Assembly: GCA_037044905.1 (NCBI GenBank)
Contig: JBAOKB010000168.1
Span: 186,001-250,000 of the forward strand
Reading direction: 5' to 3'
DNA from: Hortaea werneckii
Taxonomy: Eukaryota > Ascomycota > Dothideomycetes > Mycosphaerellales > Teratosphaeriaceae
DNA: 64,000 nucleotides
The notes beneath the pieces are model-generated. The model was not told the origin of the DNA. It ran no database searches and saw only the letters and a program-made list of their open reading frames with translations. Both the position numbers and the translations under genes were made by a program. Below are positions 1-10,900 of this stretch, piece by piece (the first letter of the stretch is position 1; each line of letters begins with the position of its first letter).

Positions 1-2
1 AC

Positions 3-490
3 GACTTCCCTTACTCGTACATCCTCGCCGCCGCCGCTTTCCCCTTCGAATACCAATACCTCCATGGTACCTCCTACTACAGCACCACCGCGTTGGGCGA
101 GTACAACGACCTCGCGATCTTGCGCTCCACGAACGCGGTGATCAACTCACGGGATGGGATCCGAAGGGCGATGCCGAGGAAATCCCGTTGCAGTTCCGGT
201 ACGAAGAAGCGGAGTGTCGGATTCTCTACACGCCGGAGATGGCGGTCGATCAGACGGCGACGTGGAAGACGGTGGCGGATACGGCGTTCCGGGGGGTCAG
301 TCATTGTGTGGCGGGGGATTATAGCAGTGCAGAGAGTGGGGGAACGAGGAGGGAGAGGAGGAGTGCGGTGCGGAAACAGGGTCTCCGAAGGGACTTGGAT
401 GGGAGGGAGCATTATGATGTCCTGCGTGAGGGAGTCTGGACGGGGATGCCGGGTGTGACGCTCGGAGGGGACGGGTTGATGTATCCGTAA
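3..490 (+). CDS. C-terminal part of a peptidase S41-like fungal protein (5' end outside window, one apparent frameshift)
   Basis: The reading frame is open from the left edge and stops at 490. The first frame reads a Y/F-rich segment (…FPFEYQYLHGTSYYSTTA…, then …NAVINS). Near 150-156 the reading must move to the frame that gives WDPKGDAEEIPLQFRYE, then CRILYTPEM, WKTVADTAF and SHCVAG. From memory this order of short motifs resembles the C-terminal region of secreted fungal S41-family (CPAF-like) proteins. The catalytic part would lie outside the window, so function is not shown here. One missing base explains the shift and matches the pattern in other genes of this window. The last 40 residues are low-complexity and may hide a further shift. 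An unrelated secreted fungal protein remains possible. Confidence 0.45.
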   Translation, partial: LPLLVHPRRRRFPLRIPIPPWYLLLQHHRVGRVQRPRDLALHERGDQLTGWDPKGDAEEIPLQFRYEEAECRILYTPEMAVDQTATWKTVADTAFRGVSHCVAGDYSSAESGGTRRERRSAVRKQGLRRDLDGREHYDVLREGVWTGMPGVTLGGDGLMYP

Positions 491-1081
491 GGTAAGCAGC
501 TATGTGTGGGATGGAAATCGGATCGGAGGGGGGGATTTGAAGAAGAAGAAGAGGGGGGGGGGGGGGAAGTGTCGAATGATCTGGCTAGGATTTTGTCGTG
601 GATTTTGCGAGCATCAAAGAACCTTTTTCCATCGATATAGGTCGCTAGTCATGATTTTGCGGAAGCCAAAGTGCTCAAATCTGCGGAATCATCGGTGTGG
701 TATTAGAAAGTAAAGCTTCGACATTGGGTTGCGGTCCTACACATCACCATCCTTCAGTCAATCGTGGATACATCAGAAAGCGCGCAGCATTATTAGCATG
801 GGAACAATTCATCTAAAGAGCGGGGATTCGCCGTCATTATTTCCCCTTTTGAGTGTATATCAGCTATATACGAAGTAGCTAGACCTGGGTATCTTCTGCA
901 ATCCTCCCACCGAAAGACCCATCGAAACTTGATCCATTAACGCCACCGAAAAAAAAAAAAGAAAAAAGAAAAAAAGAGCCCGAACGCCTTCATTCTTGTC
1001 TGCATTAGCTGCATTAGCCACCGCATTCTCGAAGCAAAGCGCAGCCGTCTGCTCCACACCATCAACGCGCGACAGCAATTT
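491..1081. other. Convergent intergenic region with homopolymer runs
   Basis: This is the 3' flank between the S41-like gene (+) and the MATH/MORN/RING gene (-). It holds a G run of about 14 at 553-566 inside a purine-rich tract and an A-rich stretch near 949-975. No conserved ORF or RNA gene was recognised. Confidence 0.5.
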
Positions 1082-4015
1082 TCACTCCGCCGTCATCTTG
1101 ATCCCCCAAACCCTGACCCGCGCCCTCACCAGCCTTCGGCAAAGCGGACATTCCTCCACCCGCTGCGCACAGTCAAAGCAAGTAACGCAATGTCCACAGC
1201 TGTCGAAGACCGTGTTCAACGGCTCCTCGTAGCAGATAGTGCACACACTCCGCTCCTCCTCGCTATGACTGCCCTTCAGCACAAACGGACCGTGTTTCTT
1301 GCCGTCCCGCCAACCGCCCTCGTAGACGTAGCCGGTGGAGACTTCGGTCAGGGAGCCTTGGCCGTGATGCTGGTCGTGCTTCCACGCGCCCGTGTACGTG
1401 TTGCCCGTGGCGGAGTAGGTCATAGTGCCGTTGCCGGACTTCTGGCCTTGGTCGAAGGTGCCGCGGTATTCATCGCCGGACTGGGTGATGAGGTGGCCGC
1501 GGCCGTGGTATTTGCCGTTCTGAAGCAGGCCGCTGTAGTAGTCTCTGCCGAGACAGTCGAGCGTGACGCGCTTGTGGACTGGACACTCCGGTTTCTGCGT
1601 CGGAGGTGCCGGCATTGGCATGCTGGAGAGGAGGTTGAAGCTGTTAGGTCCTCCTACGGGCGCGCCGGCGGCGGAGTCTTCAGCGGTCGATGAGCCCGTA
1701 GAGGAAGCGGGCTCGCCGTCGTCAGACATTAGGACATCACCTTCTTCGTCCGTTAGTGGCCAGTTGGGGGTGCCGCCCCTTTCATGTTCTCTCCTCGCGT
1801 TCGCTACCCGCAAGTTGTGTTCAGCGGTCAGTCTCTCGGCACGTTCCAGATACTGCAGGTGTGTAACGCCGTTCTGCTCCTCACTTGCACGGTGATGTTG
1901 TGCTTCGCTTGGAGCGACCGGGAATTGCCGTTGCTTTTGTTTCCACCGCACACCATCCTTCACAGATGGCGGTACATTCCATGACTCCATCTTGCCGTGC
2001 AATCTTGCTTCGAGTTGATCAGAGCGGACATACATGACCGCATATATGACCTCGTCTCGCTCCGTTCCGCTCGCCACAATACTACCTGGTGGCTGGAAGC
2101 CTGCGAATGGCGAATCCCTCCTTGTCAACTTCCTTCCCTTGACGTCCTCTTCGCACAGACCTTCGTGCATCTCAACAGCCTGCTTTCTAGTCTTCGCGCT
2201 GACTTTGCCATCTTCGTATGCGTACCACAGTGCACTCCCTCTGATTTGGCTGGGAAGCTGGATATAGACGTTGTGTTTATTGCTAGTTAAAGCACCACAA
2301 TGCGTCCAAACGGCATAGAGATGGTACTGAGTATCTCCGACATACAAGACGTCGTCCACTGACACTTTACTGGTCAGCTTGTTCCAGCGGCGCCCTTTGC
2401 GATCGAACTCCTGCCGCTCCAGCTCTATCGTGAGCAAGTGCGTCTTCGCCATGTCCAACTTTAGCTTGTTCACGCCCTCCTGTACAGAGCGAATCTCCTT
2501 GGTCTTGAGTCGGTTTGTTCGCACGGCACTACGTCCATCCAGATCAAACTTCCCGACCATCTGCTCAATCAAGCTCGACTCAGCCGCCTCCTCTTGATAA
2601 GCATCGACGTGATCTTGCTCATCCAACTGATACAGTCCGCAGTTTGGGCTTCTTTTCCAGGCGACCCGTAGGCTGAAGATTTTGTCCGGGAAAACATTTT
2701 CCACAGCATCTCTTGCAGCCCATACCCGGCTTGGCCTTTGGCATCGCCGATCCGCTTCACTATTTCACGGAAAGGTCTGTAATGTAGCAACGGTACCGTC
2801 GCCGCCATTACCGGTGTCTGTCCAGCAAATGGCCTGAGCCCGGTGTTAAGAACACTTTTGTCGAATCTCTTTTCTCTCATCCTTCGCTCACTCCTGCCTT
2901 CATCGCTCTCATCGTGCTGCCACAGTGTTCCCGTCGGATCATCAACAACACGGATGTACGCTGTGAAAGCTAATTGATCCCTCCGGAGGAGCGCCTCTCG
3001 CTGGCCGTGTTTACGCAATGGCAAATCGTCGCGGTGCATGAAGTACTTCCATCCATAGTCTGGAGAGTTTCTGCTGAACTGATGAGCATCAAAGCGCTCC
3101 TCATGCGTGCGAGGTTCGGCAGGATTGTGTATCACCATGCCAGCTGTGCAGCCACGTAAGGGCGCTTCTTGAATAACACTTTTCCGTAGTCATAGCCTCT
3201 AAGGAGAGGGAATGGCGAAACGGAGATATCCTCGGACTCCGGAGCGTCCGATGACTGCAGTGTCACATTCTCAACGTAGATGGAGATAAAAGGTGTTCCA
3301 TTGCCGAGAGGGAAGAGTTTGATCCTCCAATCATACCCACCTATCTTCACTGGCTGTGAACGCATGATGAGTTCGTTGTTCGGCGCTTCTTTTGTCCCAT
3401 TGAAGTGCTCAACAGTCCACTCCAATTTGCCGCTATCTACCACCTTAATCGAAGGTCGTCCAAGGGAAAGTGGGCCTGTTGTTCAAAGTAGTCGCGATTC
3501 TCTGTTGCACTGTGCTCTCCGCGTTGCTGCGCGTATTTGATCTCGTCGTCACAGGCAACAGTGGTGTCCTCATGAAATGCATACCAGTGGCGAGAGGGAG
3601 TATCACTTGGCTCTTCTGTATCATCGTCATCTTCATCCTCGCCCCCCTCGTCCTCATCGTCGTCATCGTGGTTGCTAGACTGTTCTGAGGAGCTTCGCGA
3701 GTGTGAAGGAGAGCGGGAGCGGGAGGCAGGTTGGGTATGCGGCCCAGGAGGGCCGTCCTCTGTGGGCACTTGAGGTGCTGGTGGCCTGTTTGCCGGGGGC
3801 TCACCGTTGTCAGCTCGTAGCGTTGTCGGCATCTCTGCGGGCTGTGGAAAAGCACCAAAGTGGAAACTGAAATCTGGCAGTCGCGGCTCCGTCTCCGGAT
3901 CAGCGAGTGGGTTTATGGGTGGTGGAGGTGCTTGACTGCCTTGGTTGATTTGTGGTTGCAAGTTGAAGAACAAATCGGAAGGGATAGGCGGCAAATTTGA
4001 GGGCGGAGCAGCCAT
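1082..4015 (-). CDS. MATH domain - degenerate USP-like - MORN repeat - RING finger protein
   Basis: The start is taken at the ATG at 4015 (MAAPPSNLPPIP). An acidic, Pro/Ser-rich N-terminus (residues 1-185) is followed by a MATH domain (about 190-340: LEWTVEHFNG, GGYDWRIKLFPLG, QLA then VIHNP). Next come a helical region, a segment like the C-terminal half of a ubiquitin protease (about 555-600: YHLYAVWTHCG, LWYAYEDGKVS), then MORN repeats (about 820-905: YYSGLLQNGKYHGRGHL, YRGTFDQGQKSGNG, YTGAWKHDQHHGQG). It ends in a C3HC4 RING (CTIC, FDSCGHCVTCFDC, CPLC). No cysteine box of an active USP is visible. The order suggests a ubiquitin-pathway scaffold or E3 ligase. Three single-base frameshifts (near 3454, 3137 and 2712) must be restored, giving 978 residues. 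No introns are needed. The MATH and RING assignments are firm; the USP-like part is weaker. Confidence 0.75.
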
Positions 4016-4885
4016 CGTGAATCTGAGTCTGTTTCTCCTATGCGGCAAAAAGTCTCACATGTGAATGGGACCGCTGTCTACCGTACGACAGTCTCGCTGC
4101 CGGTCGATGCTGTTTGTTTATCAGCAGCCGTGAATGAAGGTGCCGTGCTGATAACTAAGGGCCTGAGGCGCCATGCCACCAGGTATTGCTGGGCGAATTC
4201 GGATGTGTGAGGTGTCAGGTATGAGTGTGTAGCTCGTGTGGTCTCACATGAAGCTACCCTCATGAAGTGGGGCTATCAGCTGAAGTAGACCAGAAATCGG
4301 GTCGGATGGATTGAAGTCGGTTCAGTGCAAAAGGAACGGTCATTGTTCGCTGTACTCATACGTAGGCACCCATTAGCGAGCAGCGGTGAGAGCTTGGCGG
4401 CGTGATGCTGAGGAGGCCGCCCCGGAGCATCAGAGTCAACGCAAGTCAAGGCACCAGAGTGCTGGCAGCAGCTCCAGTTCGGCGCCGCCCACTACAGTAT
4501 GGTGACTGACGAAGATGATCTACAGGGTTCTCGCCTCATCCCGCTTTTAGCGCTGAGCCCCACATCTTAGCCGCTGACCCCACGTGTCGCCTGACACCTG
4601 AAACACCATCGGCGAGCCTCAAAATCCACCACTCTTGCGACGCATATAGGTGCTAGCCCTCCTCACGATCCAAACTGCCTCGATAACACATTGGCCCGGC
4701 GCTTGTGTTAATGTCCTAAAGCAGGTCATCTAATAGCCCGGACACGTTGCAGCTCTTGACAGGACAACGTGCATGAACCCAACCACGCAACCCACGCGTG
4801 CACGCCCGAAGCCTTGCCCGCGGGAGGGCGTGCCTTGCGCAAGCGCCTTCTGCAGCGGGCGAAGCGCCACAATTCAGCAGACAGC
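4016..4885. promoter_or_regulatory. Intergenic region: 5' flank of the MATH/RING gene and 3' flank of DYS1
   Basis: About 870 bp carries the presumed promoter of the MATH/RING gene, since both neighbours lie on the minus strand. No conserved ORF, tRNA or repeat was recognised. Promoter assignment is by position only. Confidence 0.35.
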
Positions 4886-6081
4886 TCATGCTTCTGTCGC
4901 CTGGGGCTTCCGGTGATCAGTTTTCTGGTCGTCCTGGACTCGAGCAAAAGTCGCTGCTACTAAAAGCGGGAACGCTATCGTGGCTTCTGCATAAATCTGT
5001 ACTCCTTATCAGCACTGTCTTTGAGGGTTGACTGGGCAGTCACTGGGGTGTGGAGAAGACCTACCTTGACGTTCTCACCACCAGCCCTAATCTTGCCCCA
5101 ACTGACGGCCTCGTCCGGCCTTGCTCCGGCGTCAGACCCGTCGAACTCGTTGCCGGTGTTGATATAAACCGCACTCTCAGCTCCATTCCTCATGAGGTTC
5201 GCATTTGCAATATGATGCTTCACCACTCCACCGCCCAGGATGATCATGCCTGTCCTCTTGGCCCGCACGGCAATCGTGTTGATCTTGCGTATGTCTTCAA
5301 CGATATCGATTCGTAGCTGGGCGGGTGAGGATTTGAAGGTGTGAAAGTAGAGCATATCTCCAAGACTACCGTCGGTGAGAGCTGGGCAGAAGACTGGAAT
5401 GTCGTTCTTCTGAGCCCAGTAGTAGACCGAGCGCTCGTCGTTGATCTCCTTGCCCAACCGGGCTATGACTTTGCTCGGCGTCCAGCTGAACTCACCGGCT
5501 TCTTCCCCCTTTCCCCGCACAGCCTCCTGCTCTTCCAGCATCTTGTCTAAGAGAGGCATGACCCAGTCTTCAAAAGCACAGTAGTTGCTGTTTGGGACCA
5601 CGAGGTTTCCAATCCGATTCAGGCCCCGCTTTCTCAACTCTTCACCTTTATCTGTGAAGGAACCGAGATACGTTGGGGCTAGGCACTTGATGAAATCTTC
5701 TTCGACACCTCCAGCGGTCGTGACTATGGCGGAGACGTGTTTGTGCTGCACCAGCCACCGAATCGTCTCCCGTAACCCGGACGAAATCAGGTTGCTGGTA
5801 TAGCCTAAGAAGATGGTAGTTCCCTCACCCGTCTCAGAATCCCGGAACGCACGCATGCCGTTGATGATAGATGCGGCGCGGCCAATGGCAGTTGATTGAA
5901 AGCCCATGTTGGACATCGTGTCGACTAGCTCAGCTGCCGATATGTTGGCATTGGCATAGTGGTCGAAATCGAGACCCTTGACTGGCATCGCACCCTCGGG
6001 CACGGGATCAGATGGCTTCAGAACGGCATCGGTTGCGCCAGACGGCGCCGCGCCAGCGAGATGATCGTTGTTGGAGGTCAT
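4886..6081 (-). CDS. DYS1: Deoxyhypusine synthase
   Basis: This enzyme transfers the aminobutyl group of spermidine to one lysine of eIF5A, the first step of hypusine formation, using NAD in the cytosol. The first exon (5065-6081) carries the family motifs VTTAGGVEEDFIKC, FCPALTDGSLGDM, the glycine-rich ILGGGVVKHH and GARPDEAVSWGKIR. The last holds the active-site lysine, about residue 330. A 68-nt intron (4997-5064, GTAGGT to TACAG) interrupts GENVK. The second exon reads IYAEATIAFPLLVAATFA, the conserved strand at the end of the family, and stops at 4886. The joined protein is about 375 residues, close to yeast Dys1 (387). No frameshift is needed. It shares a 1.9-kb upstream region with the SNT1-like gene. 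Confidence 0.96.
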
Positions 6082-7939
6082 GGTAACACAGCGAATGCGT
6101 GCGGGCTATTAGAGATCGCCCGTCTCGTCTTGGTAACCTAAGCCTTCTGCGTATCAACAGCTCATGCAACTAAATACGGCAAGGCTGTCCCCGGCGCAGT
6201 GGGATTCCCTGGGTCAATGTTGCGATGTACGTATCTTTGGAGAAATCTTCAGAGTTCAGTCATATCTTTCTGAAAGAGGCGAGACGTCTGCATTGCCCAC
6301 CGTTAGAAAGCTAATTCATACCGTTTGTGCAACTACGCTTGCTAGATCTCCGCGAGCTATTGCAATAGTGTCTGGCATCAACTGAATACCAATACCTAGT
6401 TACGCGGAATGCGACTCCAGAAGAATAGGACCCTTTCGAGCCTTCGAAACCCACGTTTCATCGCGTGTCTCGCGCGAAATTTTCCCTCGCCATTATTACG
6501 ACATTTGGCAGCGGCTATCGAATGTGGGATCCCTGCAAAGACGAAGCTTAGAGGCCGCGCTAGTGCTGTAGTGCATCCGTTCCCACGGGCTTCTGGAATT
6601 AATGGCCAGGTGTGTTGTGGCACCGGTGACAAGACGACTGCTGGCTCAACCTCTGTTTTTAATTGAGCCATTGGGATGGACTGAGCACTCGCTACATGCA
6701 AAGATGAGATGAGAAATGGTAATAGGACGATCCAGCCACTGTGCTTCGGGGGATGATAAGACAGGCCCAGAGCTTCGGCGATCTAGCTTTCCCGGAACTT
6801 AAACAAGGCTCGGGCGGCTGCAGCTCTGCGCTCCGTACAGGCCGACGTGCCCTATCTCATTGGCCGATAGATTGAATACGTGTAGATCCCAAAAGAGCGA
6901 GCACCAGTGATTCTTCCGCTGCTTTTCCGCGTGCGTCCGGCACACTTGCTGTACTATTCCATTGCATGTGTCAAGTCAGTCTCGAGAATCGGATTCGAGG
7001 TCTCACGTGGGTGTAGCGAGCGAGGGTGTGAATGTACTCCGTCATCACCAATCGTATGTGTGGCTGCAAGAACGCGTAAAGCCGTGCTGGTCGAAAGCAC
7101 CGAGAGCCTAAGCGGTTGTGCATCTTGCTGTGGGCTGCGCTTGCTTGCCCCATGCTTCTCGTGGACTTGGGCCTTGCTTAGCTCATGCGGCTCGGAGGGC
7201 AGTTCGCTTGTTGTTGGGTGTCACTCTCAGTCTCTGACTTTGACGACATCGTTTTACCATCTACTGTCTTTGTCCTGATATTGCGCCAAGCCGCAGTTGA
7301 GAGAGTGCGCATCGTGCTCTTTTGTGCCAAGGTGCAGGTTTTTTGAGCAGCCGGTCAGACGCCAGCAGTATCTAACGATCTGCCTGCCGCCCCGGTTCCT
7401 GCTGGAGCACGCTGCCATCCGTGAATATCGGCTTCGCCTAAGCATCAGAATCATTCACTTCTTGAGTTTCTGCTCGAATGCTAGCCTCGGAACCTAGCAT
7501 CGATCTCTGCGACGTTGATTGCTCGCCCGCATCCAGCTTTTCAGCAGCCCGCTGGGCGTGCTTCTCCCTTGAGCATTCCGCCTCCACTCGAACAGTTTAA
7601 AGTTAGCGGCTTGACGCCCGTGCACGATACTAGCGTCACCGCGCTTGGCACCTCCAGCGACTGAAGCCGAGAGCCAGAACCCAAACATTCAGAGACACGG
7701 CGTTTCTTCACCACGCCGCCACCACACCACCACCTCTGGCGGTCATCAGACTATCAGCGTCCAATTGTTCGGGGTTCAATGGTACAGGTAATCGGAAGTA
7801 TTACGGGGACCACTTTTGAGGTTGCATAGTTTCAGCCACTCACAATCCTGCTCGGGGCGCCCTGCAGACTTCTTGCCTGGAACCTCAACTTACTGATGGG
7901 AGTCGCGCGCCGGAGAGACACGTCTTAAACAAGCAGGCT
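6082..7939. promoter_or_regulatory. Divergent upstream region between DYS1 and the SNT1-like gene
   Basis: This is the longest shared 5' flank among the housekeeping genes, about 1.86 kb. It contains only short unrelated ORFs on both strands, none with conserved character. A long 5' leader or leader intron of the SNT1-like gene would fit the size but was not proven. Confidence 0.4.
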
Positions 7940-10900
7940 ATGTCGCGCTACCCTCCATTGGATTATCGTGGCCCCAGAGACCGATCGCGCTCGCCGCCAC
8001 GCTTCGCAGACAGGAGAGGCTCTTCTGCATCCATCTTCGACGGCCGAGCCCCCGGGCCGCCGCCAAGAGCTTCAGAAGCAGCTCCACGCGGTCCGAGATT
8101 CGGAGATGGGCCGACGTCACGACAACCACCAAGTAACTTGGGACCAGGAAACGCGCCACGGCCAGGAGGATACACGTCTCTTAGAGATGCTCCGCCTTTA
8201 GGCACTATCGAGAGAGCAAGGCCGTTTAGAGACCGCGACTATGATCGGCGAGAACGGTTGCCTTCTCCGCGCGAGAGATCGCCCCCACGCAAGTTCAGTG
8301 AGGCACGGGATTATCCACCGCGTGAGTTAGATGTTGGGAGAGCACCTCGACGTGACTCTCGAGACGGGCCTCTTTCGGCTGGATCTACTTTTTCGGATGC
8401 ACCCCCTTGCGCCCCCACCGACCAGGGGTGGATTTGGCACCCGGGGACGAGGCAGAGGGGACTATGATTCCTTTAGAGGCGGTCGTGGAGGCCGACGCCA
8501 TTTTGACGGCCCAGATCTCTTTCGACGTGACCGCTCTCCACCACCACCACCACCGGCCCCTCAGCGATGGGGCCGCGACATCCTGCGCGAATCAAGAGAA
8601 TTGGATCGCAGGGACGACAGACGTCCTTTCGAGCGAAGGGACGATGACAGGAGACCCGATTGGGTGGACCGTGAGCGTGAAGTTGACAGAGGGAGGCGCG
8701 AGTCCAGATTAGAAGCTCGACACTCGAATGAATCGCTTGCAAGCGGTTCCTCGGCGCCACAGGCCCCACAAGCCCTGCCGATCGACCCTGGGCGACTTGC
8801 ATTGCTTGAGCAAGCAGGTGCTGATCTGTCCGTGAAGAAGCAATCCGCTGCGCAAGGTACCGCGCCGTATGCGCGCGAGGCTAGCCGTAATGCACCCGAG
8901 GTGCCTTCGTACCTCAATGGGCGCGCCGAGACAATGGCAAACAGATACAATCCGCGAGGCTCTTCGCCTCCGGCACACGCGGCACCAGCAGTTCCGGCCT
9001 TCACATTATCATTTGCACCGTCTGGTCCATCTGCGGCGAGCCAGAACAATGCTCCTTCATGAACCCACCCAAGGCACCCCAGGAGCCGGCACGGAGGGAG
9101 AGTTCGAGTAAAGAAGCAAGCGCAGCGCCTGCAAGCCGCCCACAACCTCCACCAGAGGCTGCGGCCCCACCCAAGGATGCACCTCCAGCGCCCAAGGCAG
9201 AGCTTGCGGAGCCGCCCCCACTGCTCCTAAAGCTCCCCGCGCCCTTGACCCGGAGCCCGCTCAGCCTTTCGGTAGTAGGCTGCATGGTGTGCGTTCGCTA
9301 GACAACTTCAGCAACGGACAGGCCCCAAATGGCAATGGCCCTCCTTCGAACGGCCCAAGAGCCGATTCTTTATCGAAACCATCCCTGACGGGCCCCAAAG
9401 CGACTTCCCGGCCCAGTCAGCGCCGGCACTACCGGCGAGTGTCCCACCAGTGTCTCCCAATGCGCAATCAACTCGCTTTGGCGACCAGCTCGCAGCGCCG
9501 ACAGGACCGAGAGCGTCGCGCGTGTCTCCTGCTCAAGCATCAATCTCGCCCAGGCCGAACTTCCCCTCGCCTCGACCGGATGCGACAGGGTTTCAAGCTC
9601 ATCCAGGCGTCCAGCGGCGGCAAACGCCTCCACCTTCCGCGCCTTCGGGCCCCCGCAATCGGTCTTATAGTGTGTCACCGAAGGTCACGAGCTCTACTAT
9701 ACCGACAGCGCCGAAAGGCATTCGAGGCCCTCCAACTGCTCCCCGCGCTGGAGAGCGTGCCGGTGGTCCCCCGCTTGGTCGAGGCCAAGATCGACCAGGC
9801 GCGCCTACTTGGGCTCCACCCACTGCCCCAAGAGGGTTGCAGGCACCCCAGTGGAATCAGTGGAGGCGACCAGGAGCCCCTGCGTATGGTGAGAACAAGG
9901 CTACGGTACCAGCAAAGCGAGACTTCGCCGGAGACGAAAAGGATCGGCAGATGCAAAATGGAGGGCGTGAAGTGTCACGTCTCGGATCAGCAAGCCTTGA
10001 AAGCAAGCGTCGAACAAGTTCCGGAGGCCCTCTCGATCCAACCACCTCTGGTAGCGCGGAAGAAAATGGTGACAGGATGGACGTTGATCGAACCTTCTCT
10101 GAGCAGACAAAGCAGAATCATGGATCCGCTCACTCAGCTGCGAGATCCTTTTTTGGCAAGCCGGCAGAGAGTCGTGAAGACGAGCCTTCTATTTCTGATA
10201 ATGCCGAAGAACCGATTTCGAGCAGTGAAGAAGAAGAGATGGACCTTGAAGAGGATCTTGCGCTTTTCACTGCAAAGTTTGAGCGTCAGAAGAGATTGCT
10301 GGAAGCTGAAATGGCTGATCTCAGCTCTAGAGAATATAGAGCGACGACGCCTCTGGAGTCTATAGCTCGATTGGCTCGTATTTCCGAAGCCGACCTTCAG
10401 AGGCTTCGCGAGCAACATGAGCAGCACCAGAGCCAGCATGAACATCACGAGGTGGAGACCAGTAAACCGACAGGCCCACGAGCAAAACATGCTCCAAACC
10501 AGGCCCCTACCCCGCCTCAAGCAGGATCAGTCGAGCCCGATCGTCTTGCGCCTCCCACGAATTCATCTGGTAGCGAGGAAGGGCCCGAGGCTATTACGCC
10601 AAAGGGCGAGGAAGGCACTGACGTTGAGATTCGTAATGATGATGACGAACGCGCCCAAGTCCAAGCTCGTCGCGAGCGTAGACGGCCTAGCCCGGAGATC
10701 ATCACTTTGCCATATTTGGTCAAAGATGCTCAAAGGTTTCCTGTTAGCGAAGTCGTTGAAGAGACTTCTGTGCGGCAAGCAGACACCAGAGATGACGTCT
10801 TTGTTGCGCTTAGACAGGAGGCAGAAGACGAGGATCGTCTCGAAGAGCACGTTGAGATGACATTCAAAGACCTGTACCGGAGATGGCGCCAAGAGTGCGA

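Noticed and set aside
1190..1693. Plus-strand ORF of 167 codons
   Set aside because: It is opposite the MORN/RING coding sequence of the minus-strand gene, with no conserved character of its own.
9289..10365. Plus-strand ORF of 358 codons inside the SNT1-like gene
   Set aside because: Only its first part (about 9205-9390) is real coding in the corrected frame. The remainder is an out-of-frame shadow of the long SNT1 frame.
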